Assembly: GCA_949357655.1 (NCBI GenBank)
Contig: CASHTG010000005.1
Location: 186,001 to 250,000 of the forward strand
Length of the DNA: 64,000 bases
Origin: Parascedosporium putredinis
Lineage: Eukaryota; Ascomycota; Sordariomycetes; Microascales; Microascaceae
Reading direction: 5' to 3'
The notes below the pieces were generated by a model. That model was not told where the DNA came from and made no database searches. It was given only the letters and a program-made list of their open reading frames with translations. The position numbers and the translations under genes were made by a program. The first letter of the stretch is position 1; each line of letters begins with the position of its first letter. Positions 11,077-21,935 of the stretch are shown here, piece by piece.

Positions 11077-13121
11077 ATGGGTGTAGGAAGGAGAATTGGC
11101 AAGAAGCAGGGCGTGCCCGAGCCCCTGACCAACGCACAGTTCGCCAGGCTCAAGCGGAAAGCTGGCCTACCCGTCGACGACACCCCAGCCGAAGACGATA
11201 CCCCCAAGAAGAAGCGGAGACGGAGCGCCGGCAAGCAAGCGGACCAGAAGGAGGCAAAGAATGGTGTAACGAAGAAGGGAGCTGCGGCGGCGGCGGTGAG
11301 CAATGGCGCCGCGAAGAAGCTCAAGGGAAAAAGGGCGCCGCGGTACCTGTGGTCGAGGAGGAGGAGGATGACTTTTCCGACTTGAGCGGAGATGATGCGT
11401 CAGATATGTCTGTTGATGCTCTGCCCGACGATTTCCTAGGATCCGACGACGAGGGATCGTCCGTGTACGATTCCGCAGAAGAGGAACTTGGTGGCGGTAC
11501 CACCGGCAAGGGCGGCAAGCACGTCTTTTCCGAGGACGAGGATTCCGATTTTGAAGAGACGCTGACGGCGGCCAACATTGAGGGTCTGTCGAGGAAGCTC
11601 GACGAGCAGGCGGCCCAGGAGGAGGCGGACGCACAGGCGGATCTCCAAGAGTCTGCGCTGCAGACCAACATAACGGGCGAGGGCGTGTTGGCGGACGAGG
11701 ACGAGGACGAGGAGGGCGGCGCTGCCAAGCCCAAGGTGTTGCTGGCGCCGGATCTACAGCTCCTGCGGACGCGCATGACGGACAGCATCCGCATCCTGGA
11801 AAACTTTGGCGAGCTGTGCGAGGAAGGCCGCTCGCGCGCCGACTACACGGCGCAGCTGCTCAAGGACATCTGCGACTACTACGGGTACTCCGAGTACCTG
11901 GCCGAGAAGCTCTTCAACCTCTTCACGCCGCGCGAGGCATTCGAGTTCTTCGAGGCCAACGAAAAGGCCCGCCCCGTGGTCATCCGCACCAACACGCTGC
12001 GCACCCAGCGCCGCGACCTCGCCCAGGCCCTCATCAACCGCGGCGTCACCCTCGAGCCCGTGGGCAAGTGGTCCAAGGTCGGCCTGCAAATCTTTGACAG
12101 CAACGTGCCCATCGGCGCGACGCCCGAGTACGTGGCGGGCCAGTATATCTTGCAGGCGGCCTCTTCTTTCCTGCCCGTCATGGCGCTGTCCCCGCGAGGG
12201 CGAGCGCGTGCTCGACATGGCCGCCGCCCCGGCGGCAAGTCGACGTACATCGCCGCCATCATGAAGAACACGGGGCTCGTCGTCGCCAACGACCCCAACA
12301 AGGACCGCGCCAAGGCCCTCGTCGCCAACGTCTACCGCCTCGGCTGCCAAAACGTCGTCGTCAGCAACCACGACGCCCGCGAGTTCCCCAAGGCCCTCGG
12401 CATCTCCTTTGACCGCATCCTCCTCGACGCCCCCTGCTCCGGCACCGGCGTCATCGCCAAGGACCCCAACGTCAAGACCAACAAGACCCAGCGCGATTTC
12501 CTGCTCCTGCCCCACATGCAGAAACAGCTCCTCCTCGCCGCCATCGACTCGGTCCGCTTCGACGGGAAAGGCGAGGCCGGCGTCGTCGTCTACTCCACCT
12601 GCTCCGTCACCGTCGAGGAAAACGAGCAAGTCGTCCAGTACGCCCTCAACAAGCGGCCCAACGTCCGCCTCGTCGACACCGGCCTCACGTTTGGCCGCGA
12701 AGGGTTCACCAGCTACCGCGGCAAGCGTTTCGATCCCACCATGACCCTCACCCGCCGCTACTACCCCCACACCTACAACGTCGACGGCTTCTTCGTTGCC
12801 AAGCTCAAGAAGATTGGCCCCGACGGCTCCGTTTCCAAGAAATCGTCCGCCGCCGACGGCGAGCCCATGGAGGTCGACAGGACCCCCATCACCGACGACG
12901 AGGCTGGCAAGAGCAGCGCCGACGACTTTGGCGGCTTCGACGACGACGCTGATAAGGCGTACATGGACAAGGGTCAGAAGAACGCTATGCGCAGGAGGGG
13001 CCTCAACCCCAAGGCGCGCAAGGCCAAGGAGGCCAAGGAGGGTAAAGAGACTAAGGAGACTAAGGAGACTAAGGAGACCAAGCAGACCAAGGCGACCAAG
13101 GCAACCAAGGCGAAGAAATGA
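11077..13121 (+). CDS. nop2: Nop2/NSUN1-type rRNA (cytosine-C5) methyltransferase (frameshifted in this sequence)
   Basis: Nop2 methylates a conserved cytosine of 25S rRNA in the nucleolus and is needed for 60S assembly. The true start is MGVGRRIGKKQGVPEPL at 11077. A basic/acidic low-complexity region, the PUA-like/NOP2 domain (about residues 230-370) and the SAM-dependent NOL1/NOP2/Sun domain follow. Visible motifs are FDRILLDAPCSGTG (motif IV, release Cys) and VVVYSTCSVTVEENE (motif VI, catalytic Cys). Three indels break the frame: an A run at 11328-11332 (-1), a CG dinucleotide near 12193-12197 (-2) and a C run at 12227-12230 (-1). The last two cancel, so a long ORF survives, but the SAM-binding motif I (DMAAAPGGK) is scrambled in it and reads in another frame. 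Corrected length is 682 aa with no intron. The tail is a KET/KAT repeat. Confidence 0.9.
13044..13112 (+). repeat. In-frame KET/KAT tripeptide repeat at the nop2 3' end
   Basis: About eight 9-bp units of the type AAGGAGACT drift from KET to KQT to KAT before the stop. They encode a basic tail, plausibly nucleolar. Unit number may vary between strains. Confidence 0.75.
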
Positions 13122-14318
13122 GGCGGGCCGGGGACCAAAGGGACTGGGCTGCAAGTGGCTGGATCCGATTTTATGGAGTATCGTGTACTACGGTTCGAAA
13201 AAAGTGATGTTTCATTCTAGTATCGTATATCATGGGCACTCTGTTTTTCTTCGTTTTTCTCTTTATCCTTTCCAACCTTTTCCAGTATCACGTTTTCCTC
13301 GCCCTTTTTCCTTTCTAGTTCTCTTGTCATCTCGGCGTTTTTTTATAGATTCAAAAAATGATTTGGTTGTTCAAAAGGTTTCTTCATCGTGAACTCATCC
13401 ATCACCAAGTCAAGTTACACTTCCCCGACGACTGTGATGTAACTCTATACACCGCTTCCTGCCATGACTTGAACCGTTCAAACGCAGTCCCATCCGCTGG
13501 CATTCAACAGACTAGTGGGACTCATCCATATCATACAACCTAGATGCAAGTTGATTTTTCGGAGTTTCTTTGATTCACATCAACTCTTTTCATAGCAACA
13601 TGCACACGCACAACATAGGGAACCAAAACTGCTTAGACAAATCACCAGCTTTTCTTTTTGCTTGCTAATCTGCGGGAGAAAAAAAGAAAATCTAAAATGG
13701 TACACTACATACAGTACATTGAGATCTAATCGTACACGATTGCGTACAAATAAACCTCCTTCTTGCTTTTTGCTTCATCCTCCTACCAAGTTCCGCCAGG
13801 TGACTCGGTAAAAAGAAAAAGGAAACCCGCCTTCGTTCCCTCCCGACTTGACCTCGCCGCCCTCGTCTCCAGCAAAGGATCAAGGTTTGCATGCGTGGCC
13901 AGTTGCGAGGGAGGAAAAGGGTGTGTTTGATATAAAAAAGGGGGAATCGAGGATTAGAAAAAGGGAGAGCGGAGATTGGTCCAGCTAGTGGGGAAAAAAA
14001 AAAGACAAGAGAAGATAGCCAGGTGAAGACAGAGGCAAAAGAGTATACAGATTGTAATAACAAAGCGCACGAAAATCAAAAGTTTCCCAACCTTGTATAG
14101 TAGAAACACCAAAGCCCATGCTCCTCTCTCCTAGATATTTTGGTATTCCTTAGCCCACTCTCTCCTCTTCTTTCTTTCCTCTTCCGTGATTGTGTTGTGT
14201 TGTGGTACAGATGCGACATAAGTCATGGGGGTTCGTTGTTTCGAGATGCAGAGAGCCCGCTCTTGAGCGGGTGGTTGAGGGGATGGGGGAAATGGCTCAC
14301 GAGTGAATGATGCTACAT
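13122..14318. other. Convergent 3' region between nop2 and hsp60
   Basis: Two 3' UTRs face each other. The sequence is A/T-richer than the flanking genes and has short A and T runs. No ORF has a recognisable domain and I see no RNA gene. Confidence 0.5.
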
Positions 14319-15197
14319 TTACATCATGCCACCCATTCCGCCCATGCCTCCCATGCCGCCCATACCACCCATGGGGCCGCTAGGGCCCTTCTCGGGGGCG
14401 TCGACGATGGCGACCTCGGTGGTGCCGAGAAGAGAAGCAACACCACTGGCATCACGGAGACCGGTCCTGACGACCTTGAGGGGGTCGAGAATACCGGCAG
14501 CGATCATGTCGACGTACTCGCCCTTAGCGCTGTCGAAGCCCTTGTTGAAATCGCCAGCATACTCATCCATGAGCTTGCCGACAACGACGGCACCCTCAAG
14601 GCCGGCGTTCTTGACAATGGACTTGGCGGGCTGGGTGATGGCGTTCCTGACAATGCTGACACCGAGCTGCTGGTCAAAGTTATCGGGCTTGATGCTGAGC
14701 TGGGCAGCGGCCTTGAGGAGGGCGGTACCACCACCGGGGAGGATACCCTCCTCAACGGCAGCACGGGTGGCATTAAGGGCATCGACGAAGCGGTCCTTCT
14801 TCTCGCCGACCTCAACCTCAGAGGAGCCACCGACCCTGATGACGGCGACACCACCGGAAAGCTTAGCGAGACGCTCCTGGAGCTTCTCCTTCTCGTACTC
14901 AGAGGTGCTAGGGTCAGCCATGACACCACGGATCTGCTCGCAGCGCTGGGTAAGGGCATCCTTGCTACCCTCGCCGTTGAGGATGATGGTGTCCTCCTTG
15001 GTGATGGTGATGGAGCCGGTGGAGCCGAGCATGTCGGGGTGGCCTTCTCGAGCTTGATATCAAGCTCTTCGCTGAAGACGGTACCGTTGGTAAGGACGGC
15101 AAGATCGCCGAGGATAGACTTGCGGTTGTCACCGAAGCCAGGGGCCTTGACGGCGGCGACCTGGAGCTGGCCACGGAGCTTGTTGAGAATGCAGACG

Positions 15198-15232
<35 letters not shown>

Positions 15233-15436
15233 GACGAGGGGGCGGCGGAGCTGAGTGGAGGCCTCAAGGGCAGGGATGATGTCCTGGACGGCAGAGATCT
15301 TCTTCTCGGAGAGGAGAATCAAGGGCTTCTCGAACTCAACCTTCTGGGACTTGGTGTCGGTGATGAAGTAGGGGAGACGAAGCCACGGTCGAAGCGCATG
15401 CCCTCGGTAACCTCCATCTCGTCCTGGAGAGTCTTG

Positions 15437-15468
<32 letters not shown>

Positions 15469-16249
15469 AACCTTCTCCATGGCGTTGGCAATGAGCTTGC
15501 CAATGTGCTCGTCACCGTTGGCGGAGATGGTGGCGACCTGAGCGACCTCCTCGCTGGTGGTAATGTCACGCTTGTGCTTCTGGAGGAACTCGACAACGTC
15601 ATCGACGGCGGCCTGGATACCGCGGCGGAGATCCATGGGGTTGCAGCCGGCGGCAACGTTCTTGACGGTCTCGGAGAAGATGGCGCGGGCGAGGACGGTG
15701 GCGGTGGTGGTACCATCACCGGCAACCTCGTTGGTCTTGCCAGCGACCTCAGCTATTAACTTGGCACCGAGGTTCTCGAACTTGTCCTCAAGGGTAATGG
15801 CCTTGGCAACGGTTACACCATCTGGGAAAAAGATATCGTTAGTCAATGCATATGATGGATTGGGATTGTATGGATGGGGGCTTGATGCTTACCCTTGGTG
15901 ATCTTGGGGGAGCCGAAGCTGGACTCGATCAAGACATTCCTGCCCTTGGGACCGAGGGTGCTGGAGACGGCGTTGGCGAGTGTCGACACCGGCAAGGAGA
16001 GAGGCACGAGCCTCAACACCGAACTTGAGCTCCTATAATGAAGAAAAAGCAGGCTGGTTAGTTCCGGTTGTGCCGTTTCATCAATCATCCCATCTCCAAT
16101 GCGATGGATGGTTCGTAAGCATCATCTCTCATCTTACCTTGTGAGCGAAGCGGAGCTGTTGACCGAGGCCAGCACCGGATCGGAACTTGGCGGCGGCGCC
16201 CGAAGAGGACGGCCGCCCTGGTTCGCGAGGAAGTGAGCGCGCGCTGCAT
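14319..16249 (-). CDS. hsp60: Mitochondrial chaperonin Hsp60 (frameshifted in this sequence)
   Basis: Hsp60 is the GroEL-type chaperonin that refolds imported proteins in the mitochondrial matrix. Exons are 16249-16138, 16032-15893 and 15821-14319. The start MQRALTSSRT opens a basic, Ser-rich presequence ending in RFAHK. Recognisable segments include ELKFGVEARASLLAGVD, STLGPKGRNVLIESSFGSPK, the ATP motif AGDGTTTATVLAR, the apical region RRPLVIIAEDIDGEAL and LQVAAVKAPGFGDNRK, EEGILPGGGTALLKAA, and the C-terminal GGM repeat. Four small gaps break the frame: near 16199-16208 (about -2), near 15978-15984 (about -2), at the G run 15371-15374 (-1) and at the G run 15036-15039 (-1; all C on the coding strand). 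Adding six bases gives a 586-aa protein, the usual length. Every conserved block is present, so sequence error is far likelier than loss of an essential gene. Confidence 0.95.
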
Positions 16250-16537
16250 TGTGATGTGTTGTGTGTAGATGATCTCGGAGAACGAGAGATTAGGGGAAGA
16301 AAGAAAATAAAGAGAGTACGGAGAAAAAGGTAGACGATTCGATTAGATGCTTTTAGAAAAACAAATGGTACACAAAGCGGGTATTGTACGGCAGCTCTGG
16401 CGAAGCTATCGTGTCAATGAGATATGGAAGGGGAGGGGAGGAAAGAAGAGAGGACTTGAAGAGATGGGAAGGGGAAGAAGTTGATGAGAGTGCGCTTTTG
16501 GAAAAGCAATGGTAAAAAAATAATCCGGCCAAATTGG

Positions 16538-16552
16538 AGAAGCTTCTATGGA
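16538..16552 (-). promoter_or_regulatory. Heat-shock-element-like GAA-n2-TTC palindrome upstream of hsp60
   Basis: The sequence GAAGCTTC at 16539-16546, followed by a partial third unit, fits alternating nGAAn repeats bound by Hsf1. It lies about 290 bp upstream of the hsp60 start. The match is short and could be chance. Confidence 0.35.
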
Positions 16553-16631
16553 GCATCTGCTTCCCAAACCAGGCGCGCGAAAAAAATTGTTAAGGCCAAA
16601 AAAATTACTACCCCTGTACCCGAGTGTTCTC

Positions 16632-16636
16632 ATTGG
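16632..16636 (-). promoter_or_regulatory. CCAAT box upstream of hsp60
   Basis: ATTGG on the plus strand is CCAAT in the sense direction of hsp60, about 385 bp upstream of its start. CCAAT is the core site of the fungal HAP complex. Five bases alone are weak evidence. Confidence 0.25.
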
Positions 16637-17193
16637 TCGAAATGTCTGGTAGATCCTCGGCATTACCGGACCCAGCAACACGCCCCCGGTCGCCCATTCC
16701 GACGACTGCAATGTACAATGGTACTCGGCCAGAGCTCTTCAGATTATGTAACTGCGAGCTTCGGGCGAGGAGCTCTGTTCCTCGCCTTTTTCCCGAGCTT
16801 GATGAAGATGAATGATTCGGGAATGTCCTGGTTTGCCTCATCCCAATTCACTTCTAAAGCTTACGAGTGCGTAATCAACCCATCTCAAGACTCACGACTT
16901 CGCTCTAAATTAGAAAACCCATAAAATCGTATTAATTCTGTATAGCAAGCTCCGTAAGAGAAGCTGGAGCAGGCACTTCAATATCGCCCTTCAAAACGAA
17001 GCGTGAGAGTCTCAATTTCAATTATTCGAGTTGCGTATTTCATCCTCTATAACCTCTCAAAAAAGGAGGAAAGCATCTATAGGCGTGTTGATAACATGGA
17101 AACAATTAAAATAAAAATAAAAAGAGGACGGGTTAGCCAACCATTGACCAGTAGCAAATCCCTATTTCTCTTGAAAACCACCCTCATTCCCAT

Positions 17194-19251
17194 TCAAGAG
17201 CTGCAACTACACTGCAAAGCCCTCACAAACTCCGGCACATCCCCCGTCCACCTAGCCTCCTCCTCCGCGTCTCCCTCGTACAAGACGCCCTCAAACTCCT
17301 TACCGGCCCAGCTATCCTCAAAGGGATTCAGCGCCATGTGCATCACCCGGCGCAGCACCTCCCTCTCGCCCTCCTTCTCCACCCGACGAATCACCTCGTC
17401 GAGGACCCAGCCGCGTGGGGTGAAGTTGGGGTTGACGGCCTTCATGGCTTTGGTGCGCTGTGCGTCCCGGTCTTCCGGCAGGGCAGCCTCGGCGTTGCCG
17501 GCACCCCAATCCTCGATGATGCGCTTGCGCCAACGGTCGAGCCACTCGCTAATCTTGACGCGCGCGTCATCCTCCCTGCACATCGTGCGGCCCCCTTGTA
17601 GAAGAAGACGGACGCCTTGTCCCGGCGCGCCTCGGGAGTCTCGAGTTCGCTTAGAGGGAGTGCGCTGAGCCTCCGGAAGAACTGGTTGAAGTCGAGCTCG
17701 AACTCGTGCATGAGGTCGAGCAGCGGGCTAAAGAGCTGGTCAAAGTCGGCGTCGCGATAATTCTTTAGGCCCAGCCGCGCGCTCATCAGGCGCTTGTATT
17801 CGCGTAAAAATGTAGCCTTGTACTCCTCTCCCGTTTGCGTAATGATCTTTTCGGCGCGGGAGATGAGCTCCGCCTCTTGCTCAGACTTGACACCCTCCTT
17901 CACATATACGGGGTCATCGACGCCGGCACCGGCACCTATAAGCTCGCCCAGCGCCTCACCAAAGCGCACCAAGTTCCACCAGATAATGGTGGGTTGGTTC
18001 TTGTAACTGTACCGTAGGAGGCTGTCGTCGTGGTTGGGGGTGTAGGAAGGGTCAAAGTTGTCCATAAAGGCGAATGGGCCAAAATCAACCGATAGGCCCA
18101 TGACGGATGTGTTGTCCGTGTTGAGGACGCCATTCATGAAACCGTAGGCTTGCCACTTGGCAACGGTCTCGGCATTAAGACGGGCGACTTCGCGGTACAA
18201 TCTCGCGAAGCGGTTCTCTTCCGCGCCAGGCTCACCCTCAATCTCGGAGGCGTCGAGACCGCGGCTAGCCGACTCGTTCTCCGAGGGCTTCTCCGGGGTC
18301 GAAAGCATTCCCGGCAACGACTCCCACCCACCAAGGACCTCTTCGGCAAGATACGTAGCCAGCTGCCTGGTCAGCGGCCTATCACCCGCGCGCGCAAGAT
18401 ATCAAAGTTGCCCAACCTCAACCACGACTGCGCGAAGCGCAGCACAATGGCGCCGGGCTCTATCCTCTCCCTCACCACCCGCGACCCTTTGCACAGCGTC
18501 AGCGAAAGCGCCCTCGTCGTAGGGATGCCGAGCGCGTGCAGGGCCTCCGAGACGACAAACTCTCGGATGCTGGACCGGAGGACGGCCCTGCCGTCCGCGA
18601 ACCTCGAGTAGGGCGTCAAGCCGGCACCCTTGAGCTGCAGCTCGTACCGGGTCCCGGTCGCCGGGTTCGTGGTCTCGAAGAGCGAGATGGCGCGCCCGTC
18701 ACCGAGCTGACCGGCCCATGCGCCGAACTGGAATCCACCATAACACTGGGCCCACGAGTACCCGCCCTCCTTGGCCTCCTCATCCCAGCCGAGGAGCTTG
18801 TTGCCAGACACGACCTGGAGAAATTCGCCCGTCTTTTCCTCGCCAGCGACGATGCCGAGGTCGCGCATAGCGGCGGGACTCACGCCGAGGAGCTCCGGAC
18901 TCTCGACGGTTTCGGGACGGACCCAGGTGAAGAGGGCGCCGGTGACTTGGCGGGGTAGAATCTGGTCACGCGGGGTGGCGTGGGAGGCTGCGGGGTGGGG
19001 TAGAACGCATCATGGGGGAGGGACGAGGTAAAAGTCCACGACTTGGGAATGTCTTGGAGCGTTGCGCCGGGGTAGGAGTTGGACGAGCCGCCAGGGTCGC
19101 CGTCGGAAGCCATCTTAGTGAAGGGAGCGGCGGAGCGAAAGCTAGCACGGGAGCCGGAAACTCTGAAAGGGTGAGGAATCAACGACCGATGTCGTGCGGC
19201 GCTAGTAATGGGAGAGAAAGAGCTCAGTCGGAGAGCGCGGAAGAAAGGCAT
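17194..19251 (-). CDS. SelO-type protein AMPylase, mitochondrial (frameshifted in this sequence)
   Basis: SelO (yeast Fmp40) is a mitochondrial pseudokinase that transfers AMP to protein hydroxyl residues and takes part in redox stress responses. The first in-frame ATG (19251) opens an Arg/Ser-rich presequence, MPFFRALRLSSFSPITSAAR. Family segments include GALFTWVRPE, YGGFQFGAWAGQLGDGRAI, YELQLKGAGLTPYSRFADGR, AVLRSSIREFVVSEALHALG, GVLNTDNTSVMGLSVDFGPF with the metal-binding Asn/Asp, and NPNFTPRGWVLDEVI. The protein ends CSCSS, with Cys where animal SelO has selenocysteine third from the end. Single missing bases break the frame near 18968, near 18384-18394 and at the C run 17591-17595. Corrected length is 686 aa, uninterrupted by introns. 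It is divergent from the RNase III gene. Confidence 0.92.
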
Positions 19252-20639
19252 AGGGAAGGGCGTGTGTGGCCTGGTTTCGTTGTTGCTCAATGTGTCATCA
19301 AATAGAGTCTACTTGATTATGCCGCTCAAGCGGGCTTCGAACCAAACATGATAGGTGCCCCCAAGTTTCTTAGTGCTCGTGCCCTGCTCGCTTCTCTCTC
19401 TTTTTTTATTCGCTCGAGACGGCAAGTTTAGCGGGGAAGAATGGGAAAAAAGGAAGGTGTCGAATCAGCGCATCTGCACAATGGTGTATCTAGTACGAAC
19501 CGGAAGCCACAACGGCACGAGACACGGAAAAAATAAGTAATCAACAGGGCGAGTGTCTAGCGGGGCAAGTAGGACCAGCGACGGGTCCCATGCGCTGGAA
19601 TTGGTCTTTTGCCTGTCATCGGCAGCCTTAGCCTCCACTTGCACGGTGCTGGCAGGCAGTTTTGACGTCATGGTTTGCGTTCAATGCCCTTTTCTTTACA
19701 TTCCTTTCTCGCATTCCTTTCTCGTCTTTCGACAGCTGATGGTTTCGGGCCTAACGAGGTACACTTTGCAGCACAATGGGGTACTGGTACTGATCTGCAG
19801 CCCACAAATGCAGAGACGTTGTTTCCGGCCTGCAAAGAGGCGCCGAGATGCCTGGTCCCTCCTTTCCCATGCTTTTCTCTATCAGGCAGCGCAGATCATT
19901 AAGGAGCCGTCCATTGTGCAATTGGGGGTAGGAAGGGTCGATATGCGCTAAATGCTCAAAAGACGTTGGTGTAATAAGCTTGGCTTCATTGAGCACACTG
20001 CGCCTTTACATTCAGCTCGGGGACTATCTATCCAGCTCGGGATCAATCAATGCACTCTTCACCTGCTAGCTTGGGGTCTGACTTCACAGCATTTGATTGA
20101 ATTTCTTCCGTCGATAGATCTATGGTAGATGCATCTAAATTTGTTGCGCGTTGCTTCACGCAGTCGGTTTCCGGTTATAGAGTGTCTGGGCTTCAGTACC
20201 GGCATCCGGAAATACAAGTAGAAGCGGCTGCCTGCCTTCTGGCACGTGGCATAGTTGATGTGATCAATTCCAGTCAGTTTGGATCGAGTTATGCTCGTCC
20301 ACTCTCTGCAAACTACCCTGCCGGCTTTCTAAATGCACGAACTCGGAGCTACCAGCCACTGAGACGACGCGACTGACATCGATCCATCCGATGTTTCCAA
20401 AAATCCACTCCTTCTAATCCACTCCTTCCATACGCCTTTGACGCATACTGAGCCCAGTGTGAAAAATCAACCCGACACGTCTCGAAGACTCAAAACTCGA
20501 GCACCAAGGCACAAGTGCAAGCGCAAAGTGCTCGAGCTTCCATAATTTTTTTTTAACAACTCTAGCCACCCCACTCACACACGCGTGTAGGTCGGACATC
20601 GCGCCGGTTCAAGTCCCGTGTGGTCCCTTGTGCTTTAGG
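19252..20639. other. Divergent intergenic region between SelO and RNase III genes
   Basis: This 1.4 kb region lies between two divergently transcribed genes. It includes a perfect short inverted repeat CCGCT-CA-AGCGG at about 19322-19333 and a tandem 14-bp duplication at about 20402-20429. No gene is supported; ORFs here (for example 19553-19951) have no domain. Confidence 0.5.
20402..20429 (+). repeat. Tandem duplication of a 14-bp unit
   Basis: The unit AATCCACTCCTTCT occurs twice in a row, the second copy with one change at the end. It lies about 210 bp upstream of the RNase III gene. Confidence 0.6.
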
Positions 20640-21935
20640 ATGACGAAGCGACTGCATAATGAATTATCTGATGAGCATGTCGGGCACACCGAGGGCCAGT
20701 CGAAGCGTATGAGGTCGGTGGCTAGCTTGGATTCGACTAAAGATGCCGTTGCTCTTGTAAGGCAGCACTCGAGTGCCCTGATCAAGTGTTTGCAAGCGCT
20801 CGATGGATCGTCGAGCGGCGGGGCTGAGGGCGATCTCGCTGCATTAAGCAGGACACTTCTTCCAGCAATGCAAGTACTTGCCGGTGCTTCGGCGGGGACG
20901 ACGAGTACCCATGATCAAGTGAGCATAGATCGTTCTTGACAAATTAATACTTGACACCCCAAGCTAACGTGTTGGGCAGGACATTCTTAAGGCTGAGGAT
21001 GCTAGGGAACAGCGGGGGCAGAGCACTTCGGGTGAACAGTCATCAAGAGGACTAGAGTTCTTCAATCCAGCTCTCGTTACGCCATGGACTTCTCGAGACA
21101 TTCCCTCATCACTCCCCCTTTACCCCCGGCCGACCCCGAGCTTGCGGAAGCGGCCTTTCGCTCACCAGCCGTAACGAAGCCTGGCGAGATGGGCTACGAC
21201 CGGCTCGAGTGGGTCGGTGATGCAAACCTTTATCTTTTATCTTCCTACCTCATTTTCTTCACTTTTGGTGGCCTCGATTCGGGCAAGGGCTCTCAACTAC
21301 GGGAGCGACTAGTACGCAACCAGACACTGGCGTCCTACTTTCGCGAATATAACTTGATCCAGCGCGCCAAACTACCGGCCAACATTGACCTCAAGTCGAA
21401 AGAAGGGCAGAAGATCCAGGGCGACATGGTTGAAGCATACGTAGGTGCCGTGGTTCTCTCGGACAAGCGGCAAGGCGCCGCCAAGGCAGCTGCATGGCTC
21501 AAGGCCTTATGGGCGCGAACCATTGCCGACGAAATCAGAAAAGCCGAAAAGAAGCCCGAGACGCAACGAGTACAAGAGCTCGGGCAGGCAAGGGAGGTCG
21601 ATGAAGCGGCGACGGCGAAGCAAAGACTGAACCTCGCCCTCAAAGTGCCCGGGGTAGACTTGATCTTCCAAGATGTGCCCACGAAACAGAAGAACAAACA
21701 CAACGGGTTGCCAATGTTCACGGTAAATCTATTCCTGAAAGGATGGGGTGAACAGAATAAGTTGCTAGGCTGGGGAACGGCCGGTTCAAAGAAGGAGGCG
21801 GGCCAGAAGGCTGCGCTAATGGCACTTGCCAATAAGAAGGTGATTTCCGTCTACGAGGCGAGGAAGAAGGCATACGTCGAGCAAATGGCCGAAAATGCTG
21901 CCTCGGGAGGCGGCGGTGGCTTGAAGAAACCGTGA
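20640..21935 (+). CDS. RNase III with C-terminal dsRNA-binding domain, Rnt1-like (one frameshift)
   Basis: This double-strand-specific endonuclease resembles yeast Rnt1, which processes pre-rRNA, snRNA and snoRNA precursors. Exon 1 is 20640-20918; a 61-bp intron (20919-20979, GTGAGC donor, GCTAAC branch) follows; exon 2 is 20980-21935. The RNase III signature YDRLEWVGDANLYLL keeps the inner Glu and the Asp of GDA, with Asp replacing the first Glu of the usual NERLE. The second acidic pair is in GDMVEAYVGAVVL. The dsRBD spans about the last 110 residues (MFTVNLFLKGWGEQNKLLGW, GSKKEAGQKAALMAL). The frame breaks at the C run 21114-21118 (one C missing) between TSRDIPSSLP and PLPPADPELAEAAF. Corrected length is 411 aa. 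The ATG at 20640 is the first ATG in frame. A mitoribosomal RNase III-fold protein is less likely because the catalytic residues are kept. Confidence 0.85.

Larger units (their letters stand above)
16250..17193. other. hsp60 promoter and SelO 3' region
   Basis: The left part is the hsp60 promoter (minus-strand gene), with purine-rich tracts at 16270-16340 and 16415-16480, a heat-shock-like palindrome near 16540 and an inverted CCAAT near 16632. The right part (about 16920-17193) should hold the SelO 3' UTR. No gene is supported. Confidence 0.5.

Noticed and set aside
11754..13154. 466-aa ORF antisense to nop2
   Set aside because: Its composition (L, G, V, A, D-rich, no domain) is the mirror of a G/C-third-position gene; the sense strand encodes clear Nop2 motifs.
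19318..19345. Minus-strand GGTTCGAAGCCC resembling a tRNA T arm
   Set aside because: The T stem does not pair, and no cloverleaf can be drawn upstream; the neighbouring palindrome explains the apparent stem.
20600..20625. GGTTCAAGTCC resembling a tRNA B box
   Set aside because: The flanking bases do not form a T stem, no acceptor stem pairs, and no A box lies at the right distance.
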